A stretch of 22,404 nucleotides of DNA from Candidatus Enterococcus ferrettii. GTDB taxonomy: Bacteria; Bacillota; Bacilli; Lactobacillales; Enterococcaceae. The notes under the pieces are model-generated. The model was not told where the DNA came from. It saw only the letters and a list, made by a program, of their open reading frames with translations, and searched no databases. The stretch spans positions 1 through 22,404 of the forward strand of contig NZ_JAFREL010000105.1 in NCBI RefSeq assembly GCF_017377655.1, given 5' to 3'. Every line of letters starts with the position of its first letter. Position 1 is the first letter of the stretch. This document shows positions 1 to 6,841 of this stretch, piece after piece. Both the position numbers and the translations under genes were made by a program.

Positions 1-524
1 TCTTTAGTCACACCATCAAATGCCTGCTTTACATTAATAGTTATTCCTCCAATTGCATCAATAAAGTTAATGAAAGATAAGAAATTAAACACACAATAAT
101 GATCTATTGGAATGTTAAATAGTTTCTCTACTGTATTAACAGATGCAGCGGGACCGTTAAAGGTGTAGGCAGCTTCAATCCGTTGATTTCCATGATAGTT
201 TTTAGCAATTATTGGAACAAAACTATCCCTAGGCAAGCTGCAAAAGGTGATTTTTTTATCCTTTTTATTTAACGTAATGATCATCATAGCATCAGTTCTT
301 GTCGTACCCAATTTTCTTTCATTAGTGTTGTCTAAGCCCATAATTAGAAATGACTCGCTGTCATTTTCACTTGAGGACTTAAAGTTATTTTTTATTGGAT
401 GATAACCGTCAGCCATCGTTTTTTCTAAATGGTGGTCAGTTAATAAGAAATAAGCTGAGATGGCAATAGTACACATCAAAATTACTGTGATGAGTAATAG
501 GATTTTCTTTTGTGTTGTTTTCAT
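1..524 (-). CDS. LytR-CpsA-Psr (LCP) family protein, N-terminal part
   Basis: LCP proteins sit in the membrane and transfer undecaprenyl-linked glycopolymers onto peptidoglycan or surface proteins. The reading frame starts at an ATG on the minus strand (524-522) with an AGGAAG ribosome binding site just upstream. The first 174 codons are visible; the rest lies beyond the left edge. One N-terminal membrane segment (about residues 8-28) is followed by a short linker and then the LCP domain. Visible motifs are FLIMGLDN, TTRTDAMMIITLN and SLPRDSFVP, so the GxD aspartate, the R-T-D aspartate and the PRD arginine are all present. The region IEAAYTFNGP and the segment INFIDAIGGITINV also fit the family. 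It has canonical metal-binding residues, unlike the LCP half of the fusion gene at 2627. Which glycopolymer it attaches cannot be told from sequence. Confidence 0.93.
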   Translation of the reverse strand, partial: MKTTQKKILLLITVILMCTIAISAYFLLTDHHLEKTMADGYHPIKNNFKSSSENDSESFLIMGLDNTNERKLGTTRTDAMMIITLNKKDKKITFCSLPRDSFVPIIAKNYHGNQRIEAAYTFNGPAASVNTVEKLFNIPIDHYCVFNFLSFINFIDAIGGITINVKQAFDGVTK

Positions 525-536
525 TGGAATACTTCC

Positions 537-1236
537 TTTCTTTTTGACCATAAATTGTAGCCGTGAGATTAACAAATCATTAGCAATTTTGTATAAAAAG
601 CGGGTTTAATTTAAGGACCGTTCAGATAATGTGAGGAAACAGTCTTATCATATTCGGAATAAATGCTAATTGAGACTTGTATATTACGAATGGCTATCTT
701 CTGGTGTATTCACACAATGGGTATTAAATGACCTGTATAGAAAAGAAAATATCAGCAGATATCTGAGTATATAATAACGATAATCGGTAAACGTTGGTAG
801 ATGATATTTCAATCTTAATAATATATTTAAAAAGAGAAAAAACAGGATAGATATTGCTTAATAAGCGAAAAAGCTTTACGGAAAAATCAAAAAGCAGATA
901 AGTTATCATTAGGGGATATCGATTTAAAATAACGATTATCCGATATGATCGCTCGATCAATCATATCTTCCGGTATGTTTTGAATAATATACTTGGCTAT
1001 TTGGTGACATTATCAGGTTGTTTAGAATTTGAGAGTACGCATAAAGTATCCTAATTGAGTGATCTTTCTGAAAAGACTCAAATTTTTTATAAAGAGATTA
1101 TGTTGGGGGGAGTGAGAGTTTTTTCGAAATATGTACGAGGGTGTTTCATAATAATGGGAACTGTATCAGTGAAACTTTGCTCTTTTTAATTCTCAAGAAA
1201 AAGGTCGGAAAAAAACTCAGGGCCTCGTTACAAAGT
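537..1236. other. Gene-free stretch, decayed DNA
   Basis: No convincing gene is seen here on either strand. Short open frames (for example 724-960 minus) have no ribosome binding site and no recognisable motif. A short peptide-like stretch at about 674-770 plus (reading YYEWLSSGVFTQWVLNDLY) may be a relic of a coding sequence but I cannot name it. A weak hairpin with TTGAG/CTCAA and TCTTT/AAAGA arms followed by a T run lies at 1055-1090 and could be an old terminator. Confidence 0.5.
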
Positions 1237-1470
1237 TTAAAAAAACGATCAAGAATTTTAGAAAAATTGGCTCTTTTCTAAAGGTAGACAGGAGGCAAAA
1301 TCTACGGGGATTTTTTTAGAGTTATTCGAACGGCAGTAGAAACTGGCTTAGATCTTCGAAAATATCGGATTCATTTATTTGAAAAAAGCACCTAACTTAC
1401 CTAATCAATCTCCCACTGTATTAGCAGTCTACTTGTCATGAACTGCAGATATTCAGGATAAATGCGCACT
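1237..1470 (+). pseudogene. IS66-family transposase remnant (C-terminal part)
   Basis: Conceptual translation across several frames gives fragments in the order of the C-terminal end of IS66-family transposases. First comes KNWLFSKGRQEAKSTG, matching the family's RKNWLFS-x-x-x-GA motif. After a frame change comes AVETGLDLRKYRIHLFEK, matching the E-T-A-x-x-N-G-L-x-P-x-x-Y-L-x-x-L-F-E segment. After a further change comes LAVYLSxTADIQDKC, matching the L-P-W-x-x-x-x-P-x-x-C end. Stops and frame changes separate the pieces, so it cannot make a protein. No terminal repeats were identified. The call rests on motif order; the rest of the element seems lost. Confidence 0.7.
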
Positions 1471-1620
1471 ATCTCTCACGCTTACATCCAACCTTTTAGA
1501 GAAGTTCTATTGATTAAAAAACACGATAAGTATGCTGGATAGTATCCTAAACAAAAATAAAAGTCATTATTCTGACCTGTATAAAAATATTGTCTATAAC
1601 AAGAGCTTGCAGTTCTATCA

Positions 1621-1734
1621 CTAGAGCATCTCATGTTTCTGGAGGCGTTTGTTCACTATGAAACTTTGAGGAGGATATCGTCCTATGCAAAATATTAATA
1701 AGCTGCCTTCATGAATTTAGAAACATTCTATGCT
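1621..1734 (+). pseudogene. Possible IstB-like (IS21 helper ATPase) N-terminal relic
   Basis: One frame reads LEHLMFLEAFVHYETLRR, then two stops, then AAFMNLETF. This resembles the N-terminal part of IS21-type IstB proteins (H-x-x-F-L-E-A-x-x-x-x-E-x-x-x-R ... A-x-F-x-x-x-K-T-L-E-x-F). No Walker motif is preserved nearby. The match is short and the call is weak. The surrounding 1481-1808 stretch shows nothing else recognisable. Confidence 0.25.
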
Positions 1735-1808
1735 TAACGACATCAAGGCAAGACAAGTAAAGACTTCAATAGAAAAAAACTTTATTCATAATCTTTAAAA
1801 AATCTCCT

Positions 1809-2176
1809 AAAGTTATTTATCCAGACGAAAATCCGTTCGACAAGCTACGCACTGGTAAGATGACCCGCGAAGTAGCTCCTTGAGTAACTGCATGATCATC
1901 TTATTCAAAATATCAATAATTTGGGTGATGGTTGTTCCTCGATAGCCTGATTCAGTATAAATCCTAAGTAAACTGGTGTTTTTGGGTAACATATTTATCA
2001 GATGCAACACTTCCAATAGTGGTGTCATACCAATTTGCAGGATATATCTTAATATAAAGGAGATTCATGAAAGAAATTGTTATAAAATACCCTTTTCTGA
2101 CAGTTTCATTTGATAAGTAGAGATTTCTACTAAAATGGATGTCAGAACATGAAATGGATTTGCCTGTATGATGCAA
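1809..2176 (-). pseudogene. IS5-family transposase remnant
   Basis: On the minus strand two overlapping frames carry pieces of an IS5-type DDE transposase. The upstream piece reads RKGYFI then LLYIKIYPANWYDTTIG, matching the family's K-G-R-K-R-H-x-x-V-D-T-x-G-x-L-L-x-x-x-V-H-x-A-N-x-x-D segment. The downstream piece, in another frame, reads LLRIYTESGYRGT, matching I-Y-A-D-x-G-Y-R-G. It is followed by VACRTDFRLDK, resembling the V-E-R-T-F-A-W-L block near the C-terminus. A frameshift near 2020 joins the two. The N-terminal half and the terminal repeats are not recognisable. Confidence 0.72.
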
Positions 2177-2321
2177 TTCCTTTAGGCGATATAGGATTAC
2201 CTAAGGTTTGCTCTTCTAAAAGAAGGCGATGCATGGATGCTGATTTTTCAATATACTACTCATTTCTTTCTTGTAACACGATTGAAATAATTTAAAAAAA
2301 TACTAAACTTACTCAAAATGA

Positions 2322-2351
2322 TTGAGAGTAACCCGCAATCAATTCTATACT
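2322..2351 (+). promoter_or_regulatory. Predicted sigma-A promoter of the M-box/PAP2-LCP unit
   Basis: TTGAGA at 2322-2327 and TATACT at 2346-2351 form a good -35/-10 pair with an 18-base spacer. The expected transcription start, about 2357-2360, lies just upstream of the 5' end of the riboswitch aptamer (about 2371). That is the right distance for a riboswitch leader. Prediction from sequence only. Confidence 0.6.
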
Positions 2352-2370
2352 TCTGGGGTTAGATAAAATA

Positions 2371-2525
2371 ACCTTGTTAGGTGAGGCTCCTATCCAAACA
2401 TAGGCTATTGCGCAGAAATGTCGAAAGACACCAATGTGTAAAACAGGAATGGTCGAATTAAGGCTCTTCTAAAAATAGCTAAGAGAAATCTTTACGTTGG
2501 ATAGTGCTAAAGCTCAGACGATGAG
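2371..2525 (+). promoter_or_regulatory. M-box (ykoK-type) magnesium riboswitch aptamer
   Basis: The region carries the conserved blocks of the M-box aptamer in order. GTTAGGTGAGGCTCCTAT is at 2376-2393, followed by GCTATTGCGCAGAAATGTCG and AAAGACACCAATG, then a variable arm, and finally AGTGCTAAAGCTCAGACGAT near 2513-2522. The outer helix can form between CTTGTT at about 2373 and the ACGATGAG end at about 2518-2525. M-boxes bind several Mg2+ ions and switch off downstream expression when Mg2+ is plentiful. They normally precede Mg2+ transporter genes (mgtE, mgtA, corA type). Here the next gene on the same strand is a PAP2-LCP fusion whose ATG is about 100 bases away. The aptamer looks intact, with its own promoter just upstream. 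Confidence 0.88.
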
Positions 2526-2626
2526 AACCGATTGGTTTGCTGCGTTTTTTTAGAAAGCAGCAAGCACTTATTTACGATCGATGCTGGCTTAGTCTACTCT
2601 TTCAAGGGAAAAAGAAAGGGATTCTC
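2526..2626 (+). promoter_or_regulatory. Leader between M-box aptamer and PAP2-LCP start (expression platform)
   Basis: After the aptamer comes AACCGATTGGTT, a self-complementary 12-mer (2526-2537). It is followed by TTGCTGC (2537-2543), a run of seven T (2545-2551) and GCAGCAA (2557-2563), which can form a 7-bp hairpin with the T run in its loop. I cannot draw a classical terminator stem ending at the T run, so the switching mechanism is unclear. The ribosome binding site AAAGGG (2615-2620) for the ATG at 2627 lies at the end of this leader. Confidence 0.45.
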
Positions 2627-4234
2627 ATGCAAACATCGAATAAAAAATTTCCGCTTTATGCCATAACAACCATTTGTTTTGCCTTCCTCACTCTGTTAGT
2701 GGCTGCCAGTCCAAATTGGTTTCAACAAATAGACGAAGCAATTTATCACATCAAATGGCAATTAAATGCCCCGATGTTAACGGCTGTCAGTCTGTTGGCA
2801 AAAACAGCGACGATTGGCCCTATGTTCCTGATCTTCTTATTATTTATGATTTATCTTCTGCATAAAAAAGAAAAAATCCTTGCCTTTTGGTCAGTTAGTA
2901 ACCTGTTAGCTGTCGGTTTCTTAGGGAGTGTTTTTAAACACGTTGTCGGCCGAGCTCGACCAACTCTGGGCGCTTTAGCCGATCGTAGTTCTGCGAGTTT
3001 TCCTAGTGGGCATTCGCTGTTAGCGATGTGTCTTGTCTGTACAATTTTTATCACTTTAAACTATCTCAATGTTAGAAAAACTAAAGGCATCAAACTTTTT
3101 TTAATTGGCTATCTCGTACTGATTGTATTAGGACGGCTCATCTTACGTGTGCACTATCCTAGTGACATAATTGCTGGTATGCTCCTAAGCTATAGCTGGG
3201 TAAATTTTTCGTTCAGTATTGTACAACGTTATTTGCAAGCACCTGTAGAAGAAGCCTCAGCCCAACGAAGTCGGCGACATTCTCGTAAAAGAAAAAGTTT
3301 ATTCCTAGTGTTCAGTTTGACCCTTTTATTTTTAGGAACTCTTTCAGTCTCGGCTTATGGTATCAGCATGTATCATAATTTGAAAAAAACGGCGAATACA
3401 ATGTATAAACCACGAAAATCTTCAACTAAAAGTCCAGATTTAGCTAAAGGAGAACCCGTTAGTTTCTTAATTATGGGAATTGCAAATGATTCAAAAAGAA
3501 AAACGGATTACCGCTCCAATGCTTTAATGGTGGTTACTGTTAACAATCAATTAAAAAAAACAACCATTACCAGCATTCCACGAGACTATTATGTGGAAAT
3601 GGCTGGCACTAATGGTGAATGGAATAAAATCAATGCGGCCCATGTTTTCGGTGGTGCCGATATGCAAATCAAAACGGTAGAAAACGTCTTGCACATTCCT
3701 ATCAGCCATTACTTTTCTGTGGATATGGATGCCATGAAGGACCTTGGCGATGCTGTCGGTGGCGTCACCGTGAATAACGCTTTTGAATTTGACGCTGAAG
3801 GTATTCATTATCCGAAAGGCAAGCAACATTTAGGCGGATGGGAAGCTTTGCAATACGCACGTATGCGTTACGAAGACCCCGAAGGCGACTATGGTCGTCA
3901 ACGCCGCCAACGAGAAGTTTTAGTTGAGATAACAAATAAGTTACTTTCTTTTAACAGCTTATTAAAGTATCAAGAAATTCTAGACGTTATTGGAGAACAT
4001 GGCGAAACCGACTTATCCTTTGACCAAATGATGGCCATGTTAAAACAATACACGCCTGCACTAAAAAATATCGAAACCGATCAATTGAAAGGTTATGATT
4101 TTACAGGGGATGGTGTGACAGGTATTGAAGGAATCTCTTATCAGCTTGTAGAAGAAAGCGAACGACAACGCGTCGAAAATGCCATTAAAGAACAAATGGG
4201 TATTAATACAAAAGAGGATGAACAAAATCAATAA
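2627..4234 (+). CDS. PAP2 phosphatase-LCP fusion protein
   Basis: A two-domain membrane protein of 535 residues. I chose ATG 2627 over the open extension upstream because AAAGGG lies six bases before it and the upstream part overlaps the riboswitch leader. Residues about 10-205 form a multi-spanning PAP2 domain with all three signature motifs: K104-x6-R111-P112, P126-S-G-H129, and R170-x5-H176-x3-D180. This predicts a phosphatase for undecaprenyl-pyrophosphate or a related lipid phosphate. A basic linker (about 212-223) and another membrane segment (about 225-245) lead to an LCP domain (about 275-440) with SIPRD, VGGVTVNN and QYARMRYED...YGRQRRQRE. The usual GxD and R-[ST]-D aspartates are absent (GIAND with A286; RSNAL with N298). 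Coupling lipid-carrier recycling to glycopolymer ligation is a plausible role. Expression is probably controlled by the M-box upstream. Confidence 0.9.
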   Translation: MQTSNKKFPLYAITTICFAFLTLLVAASPNWFQQIDEAIYHIKWQLNAPMLTAVSLLAKTATIGPMFLIFLLFMIYLLHKKEKILAFWSVSNLLAVGFLGSVFKHVVGRARPTLGALADRSSASFPSGHSLLAMCLVCTIFITLNYLNVRKTKGIKLFLIGYLVLIVLGRLILRVHYPSDIIAGMLLSYSWVNFSFSIVQRYLQAPVEEASAQRSRRHSRKRKSLFLVFSLTLLFLGTLSVSAYGISMYHNLKKTANTMYKPRKSSTKSPDLAKGEPVSFLIMGIANDSKRKTDYRSNALMVVTVNNQLKKTTITSIPRDYYVEMAGTNGEWNKINAAHVFGGADMQIKTVENVLHIPISHYFSVDMDAMKDLGDAVGGVTVNNAFEFDAEGIHYPKGKQHLGGWEALQYARMRYEDPEGDYGRQRRQREVLVEITNKLLSFNSLLKYQEILDVIGEHGETDLSFDQMMAMLKQYTPALKNIETDQLKGYDFTGDGVTGIEGISYQLVEESERQRVENAIKEQMGINTKEDEQNQ

Positions 4235-4360
4235 TTGTATCCCGCATAAGAGGTTGTAACAAAGCGTTCACCTTTGAGAATTAAAAAAATATCCGAAAAT
4301 AGCTTTTTCTATGAACTACATGACTGAAAAAGTGTACACATGAATAAAACTATACAGAAT

Positions 4361-4407
4361 GCAGCTGCAACGTTGAGTCTATTGACGATTGTAGCTGCTA
4401 TTTTTAT
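4361..4407 (+). terminator. Rho-independent terminator after PAP2-LCP
   Basis: GCAGCTGCAA (4361-4370) pairs with TTGTAGCTGC (4389-4398) through a ten-base stem with one G-U pair, plus CG/CG inside. It is followed by TATTTTTAT. It lies about 130 bases after the stop of the fusion gene and would end that transcript. Confidence 0.7.
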
Positions 4408-4409
4408 AG

Positions 4410-4840
4410 TCACAGATGAACGATACGACGTTGAATAACGACTGAGTGAAAAATCGCTTTTGTACGTTCTTCTAAGCTAGAGCCACCATCTATTGAAATA
4501 AGAAAGACATCTTTTACATCAAGTGATTTCAATTCTTCAAACACTTGCAACTATCGATTTTTAGATTCTATTTGATTGAGCCATAATCCCTAAATTTTTT
4601 TATTTCCTTTGAAATCATAACCAAGAATCGTGTATTCGGGATATCCTTTGGCTTCGTAGTTTTCAGGTAAGGTTACATACATGCAATCAACGAATAAGAG
4701 AAAACATAGTATTTAGCTATTGGAAGTGCTTGACATCCTTCTAATTCCGGAAGTATAGCGTCTTTGATAACTAAAATCATTTCACGAAAGATATCAAAAA
4801 CTTAGATATTAATTCGGGATCGAAATGGGAATTAAAAGTA
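4410..4840 (-). pseudogene. IS256/mutator-family transposase remnant
   Basis: The minus strand carries an ordered series of motifs from an IS256-type (mutator) transposase. They are YVTLPENYEAKGYPEYTILG, then GYDFKGNKKI, GLWLNQIES, VFEELKSLDVKDVFLISIDG, and ERTKAIFHSVVIQRRIVHL. These match the family's D-A-x-Y-V ... V-L-G-x-W-x-x-E-x-E-S ... L-x-x-R-G-V-x-D-x-L-x-x-x-x-D-G-L ... A-x-F-P-x-x-x-x-Q-R-C-I-V-H blocks. Several in-frame stops and small changes interrupt it. The catalytic D-A preceding YV has become C-M-Y, and N- and C-terminal parts are missing. The decay runs right up to the PAP2-LCP terminator. Confidence 0.75.
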
Positions 4841-4843
4841 CAC

Positions 4844-4877
4844 AAAAATGGCATTCAAAATCTTGAATGTCATTTTT
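4844..4877 (-). terminator. Terminator of the LysR gene (possibly bidirectional)
   Basis: GGCATTCAA and TTGAATGTC are inverted around AATC and flanked by A and T runs on both sides. Read on the minus strand the hairpin ends in TTTTTGTG, directly after the LysR stop at 4890. It could also stop transcripts arriving on the plus strand. Confidence 0.65.
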
Positions 4878-4889
4878 TGTATCTATTAA

Positions 4890-5768
4890 TTAAGAAGATA
4901 CGATAATTGATTTTAGATTGTCTAGAAAAACACTAGCTGCTTTTGAAGGCAAAAAGTCTTTTTTCCAAATAATATTTAAGTTTGAAATTAGGTCTGGTTC
5001 TAAAGGAATGAAAACCAAAGTACTAGCAGAAGTATTAATAATGCCATCAATACATAAGGCAGAGGCTAGTCCTTCTTTGACCATTAGTGAAGCATTATAT
5101 AACAAATTATACGTCCCGACTACTTGGAAATTTTGTAGACTAACTCCAGCCCATTCGGCAATTCGATTGTCTACTAAGGTCTGATCCGCGATTAATAGTG
5201 GGATATCTCTTAGGTCATCGACAGCGAGCGATTGTTTCTTTGCTAGAGGATTATCTTCACGAACCAGTAGTCCCCATTGGTTGACTTCATTAAGTTTAAA
5301 ATAATTGTAGCGTTGTTTTTCAACCGGATCAATCACTAAACCAAAATCTAAAAGCCCATTATCTAACATCTCGCTGATATAATCACCGTTTCCGCTATAT
5401 AGTTGGATTTTGATATCAGGATGCTTTCTTTTCATTTTCTTAATTGCTTTAGCAACAACTTGCATGGCTTCAGTTTCACCCCCGCCAATTGCGACAGAAC
5501 CAGTAACAACTTCTTCAGAAGAGATATTCAATGTTGTTTTTTCAACAAGGTCCAATATTTCTTTGGCTCTGTTAGCAAGAAATCGACCTTCATCAGTCAA
5601 CTCAATTTCTCGATTTCCTCGTTGAAATAAGATTACACCGAGTTCATCTTCTAACTGCTTAAGCTGTTTTGATAATGCCGGTTGGGTGATATGCAGAAAA
5701 TTTGCAGCATTAGTTATGTTTTTTTCTCTTACAACGGCTAAAAAATAGTTGAGTACTCGAAGTTCCAT
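4890..5768 (-). CDS. LysR-family transcriptional regulator
   Basis: A full-length LysR regulator of 292 residues. The N-terminal winged helix-turn-helix (about 1-60) has the typical pattern: MELRVLNYFLAVV, then NAANFLHITQPALSKQLKQL, then LFQRGNREIELTDEG. The remainder (about 90-290) is the two-lobed effector-binding domain. The start has a GGAGC ribosome binding site. It is transcribed away from the cyclophilin-like/oxidoreductase/MFS operon across a 181-base shared region, the usual arrangement for a LysR protein controlling its divergent neighbour. Its effector is unknown, but the targets suggest a toxic or redox-active small molecule. Confidence 0.94.
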   Translation of the reverse strand: MELRVLNYFLAVVREKNITNAANFLHITQPALSKQLKQLEDELGVILFQRGNREIELTDEGRFLANRAKEILDLVEKTTLNISSEEVVTGSVAIGGGETEAMQVVAKAIKKMKRKHPDIKIQLYSGNGDYISEMLDNGLLDFGLVIDPVEKQRYNYFKLNEVNQWGLLVREDNPLAKKQSLAVDDLRDIPLLIADQTLVDNRIAEWAGVSLQNFQVVGTYNLLYNASLMVKEGLASALCIDGIINTSASTLVFIPLEPDLISNLNIIWKKDFLPSKAASVFLDNLKSIIVSS

Positions 5769-5800
5769 TGTAATTGCTCCTTCATATATTACTTTTTGTT

Positions 5801-5854
5801 ATGGTTAATCATTCCGTATAAGAATTGGACATTGTTAGTTTACCCGATTAAGAT
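5801..5854 (+). promoter_or_regulatory. Divergent promoter region with LysR-type box
   Basis: ATGGTTAATCAT (5801-5812) is a near-palindrome (10 of 12 positions) suitable as a LysR binding site. Downstream, TTGGAC (5825-5830) and TAAGAT (5849-5854) with an 18-base spacer form a likely promoter for the operon starting at 5950. The LysR gene starts at 5768 in the other direction, so a protein bound here could regulate both. Predicted from sequence. Confidence 0.5.
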
Positions 5855-5949
5855 AAAGCTATCAAGTTGAGCAAGAATTTTTAGGGAAAGAAATGCTTCT
5901 CTAATGCATCAATTTAAATTACTTAAAAGTCAAAAGGAGGAGATAAGAT

Positions 5950-6297
5950 ATGAAAATTAATATGTACATTGACGATTTGGCATACCCAATTTTGTTGAAC
6001 GAAGCTCAAGCAGCAAAAGATTTTTATACTCAGCTACCTTTGGATGTCACGTTGGAAGACTACAATTTGACTGAGAAGATAGGCCATCTAACTAAGCGGT
6101 TGAGTCTTCGTGATTCTCCAAGTGGAATGGCTGCCGAGAGTGGACAGTTGAATTATTATGTTCCAATGGGAAATTTGTGTTTTTTTTACAAGAACTTTCC
6201 TTACAGTAAAGGACTTGTAAATCTGGGACAATTTGAAGGACCTGTTCCATTAGACAATTATATGGATACTATTTTTGCATCTTTCCGAAGCGAGTAG
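5950..6297 (+). CDS. Cyclophilin-like fold protein
   Basis: A small soluble protein of 115 residues, first gene of the operon facing the LysR gene. Its start is marked by a strong AAAGGAGGAG site. The sequence fits the bacterial cyclophilin-like family: MKINMYIDDL at the start, then a middle segment ending SGQLNYYVPMGNLCFFYK, then LVNLGQFEGPVPLD. No enzymatic activity is firmly known for these proteins. They often occur beside oxidoreductases and MerR or LysR regulators. It is followed after 13 bases by the NAD(P)H oxidoreductase gene, so the two are co-transcribed. Confidence 0.8.
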   Translation: MKINMYIDDLAYPILLNEAQAAKDFYTQLPLDVTLEDYNLTEKIGHLTKRLSLRDSPSGMAAESGQLNYYVPMGNLCFFYKNFPYSKGLVNLGQFEGPVPLDNYMDTIFASFRSE

Positions 6298-6310
6298 GTG
6301 AAGATAAACG

Positions 6311-6841
6311 ATGAAGACATTGATATTAATTTTTTATCCATTGCTATCTCAAACGCAAATTAATAACCGATTTGCAGACAGCGTTGAATTACATCCTAAA
6401 ACGACTGTAAGAAGGCTTTATGATATTTATAATCACGGAACGATTGATGTTTTAAAAGAACGAACGCTATTAGAACAGGCTGATCGAATCATTTTTCAGT
6501 TCCCATTGCAATGGTATAGTTCACCTTCCTTATTAGTCGAATGGCAAGAAGAAGTATTTACTTTTAATTGGGTATTTGGTTCAAAAGATAAACGATTGAA
6601 TGGCAAAGAGTTACTTTTAATAGTAACAAATGATCAAGATAAAAATCATTGCGAATGCAAAATCGAAGAGCTTTTATTACCTTTTCAAGCATTAGCAAAA
6701 GATTTGGGGCTAACCTATTTGGAACCAATTGTCTTTAAGGAACAATTAATGAATAATCGACAAGATCTTGACGAACTTGTAACTAGTTATATTGATAAAG
6801 CATTAGATAAACAGAACATGAAGGAGCGCATAAATGGATAA
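6311..6841 (+). CDS. Flavodoxin-fold NAD(P)H oxidoreductase
   Basis: A 176-residue member of the flavodoxin-2 family, which also contains MdaB and KefF-type quinone reductases. These are soluble FMN or FAD enzymes that reduce quinones and related electrophiles with NAD(P)H. Key signs are the N-terminal strand MKTLILIFYP, the LEQADRIIFQFPLQWYSSP motif (about 55-74) with the conserved P-L-x-W-Y-S-x-P, and the following WQEEVFTFNWVFG. The first loop reads PLLSQTQINNRF, where the family often has H-P-x-x-x-S-x-x-N. The gene overlaps the MFS gene downstream by 8 bases, so translation is probably coupled. It likely detoxifies the compound sensed by the LysR or MerR protein. Confidence 0.86.
   Translation: MKTLILIFYPLLSQTQINNRFADSVELHPKTTVRRLYDIYNHGTIDVLKERTLLEQADRIIFQFPLQWYSSPSLLVEWQEEVFTFNWVFGSKDKRLNGKELLLIVTNDQDKNHCECKIEELLLPFQALAKDLGLTYLEPIVFKEQLMNNRQDLDELVTSYIDKALDKQNMKERING

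Noticed and set aside
724..960. A 78-codon minus-strand open frame with hydrophobic residues.
   Set aside because: It has no ribosome binding site, no recognisable family, and lies in a region of decayed DNA; AT-rich sequence gives such frames by chance.
2537..2626. Longer N-terminus for the PAP2-LCP protein.
   Set aside because: The extra 30 codons lie in the riboswitch leader, lack a ribosome binding site and start at a TTG inside a hairpin; ATG 2627 has a good site.
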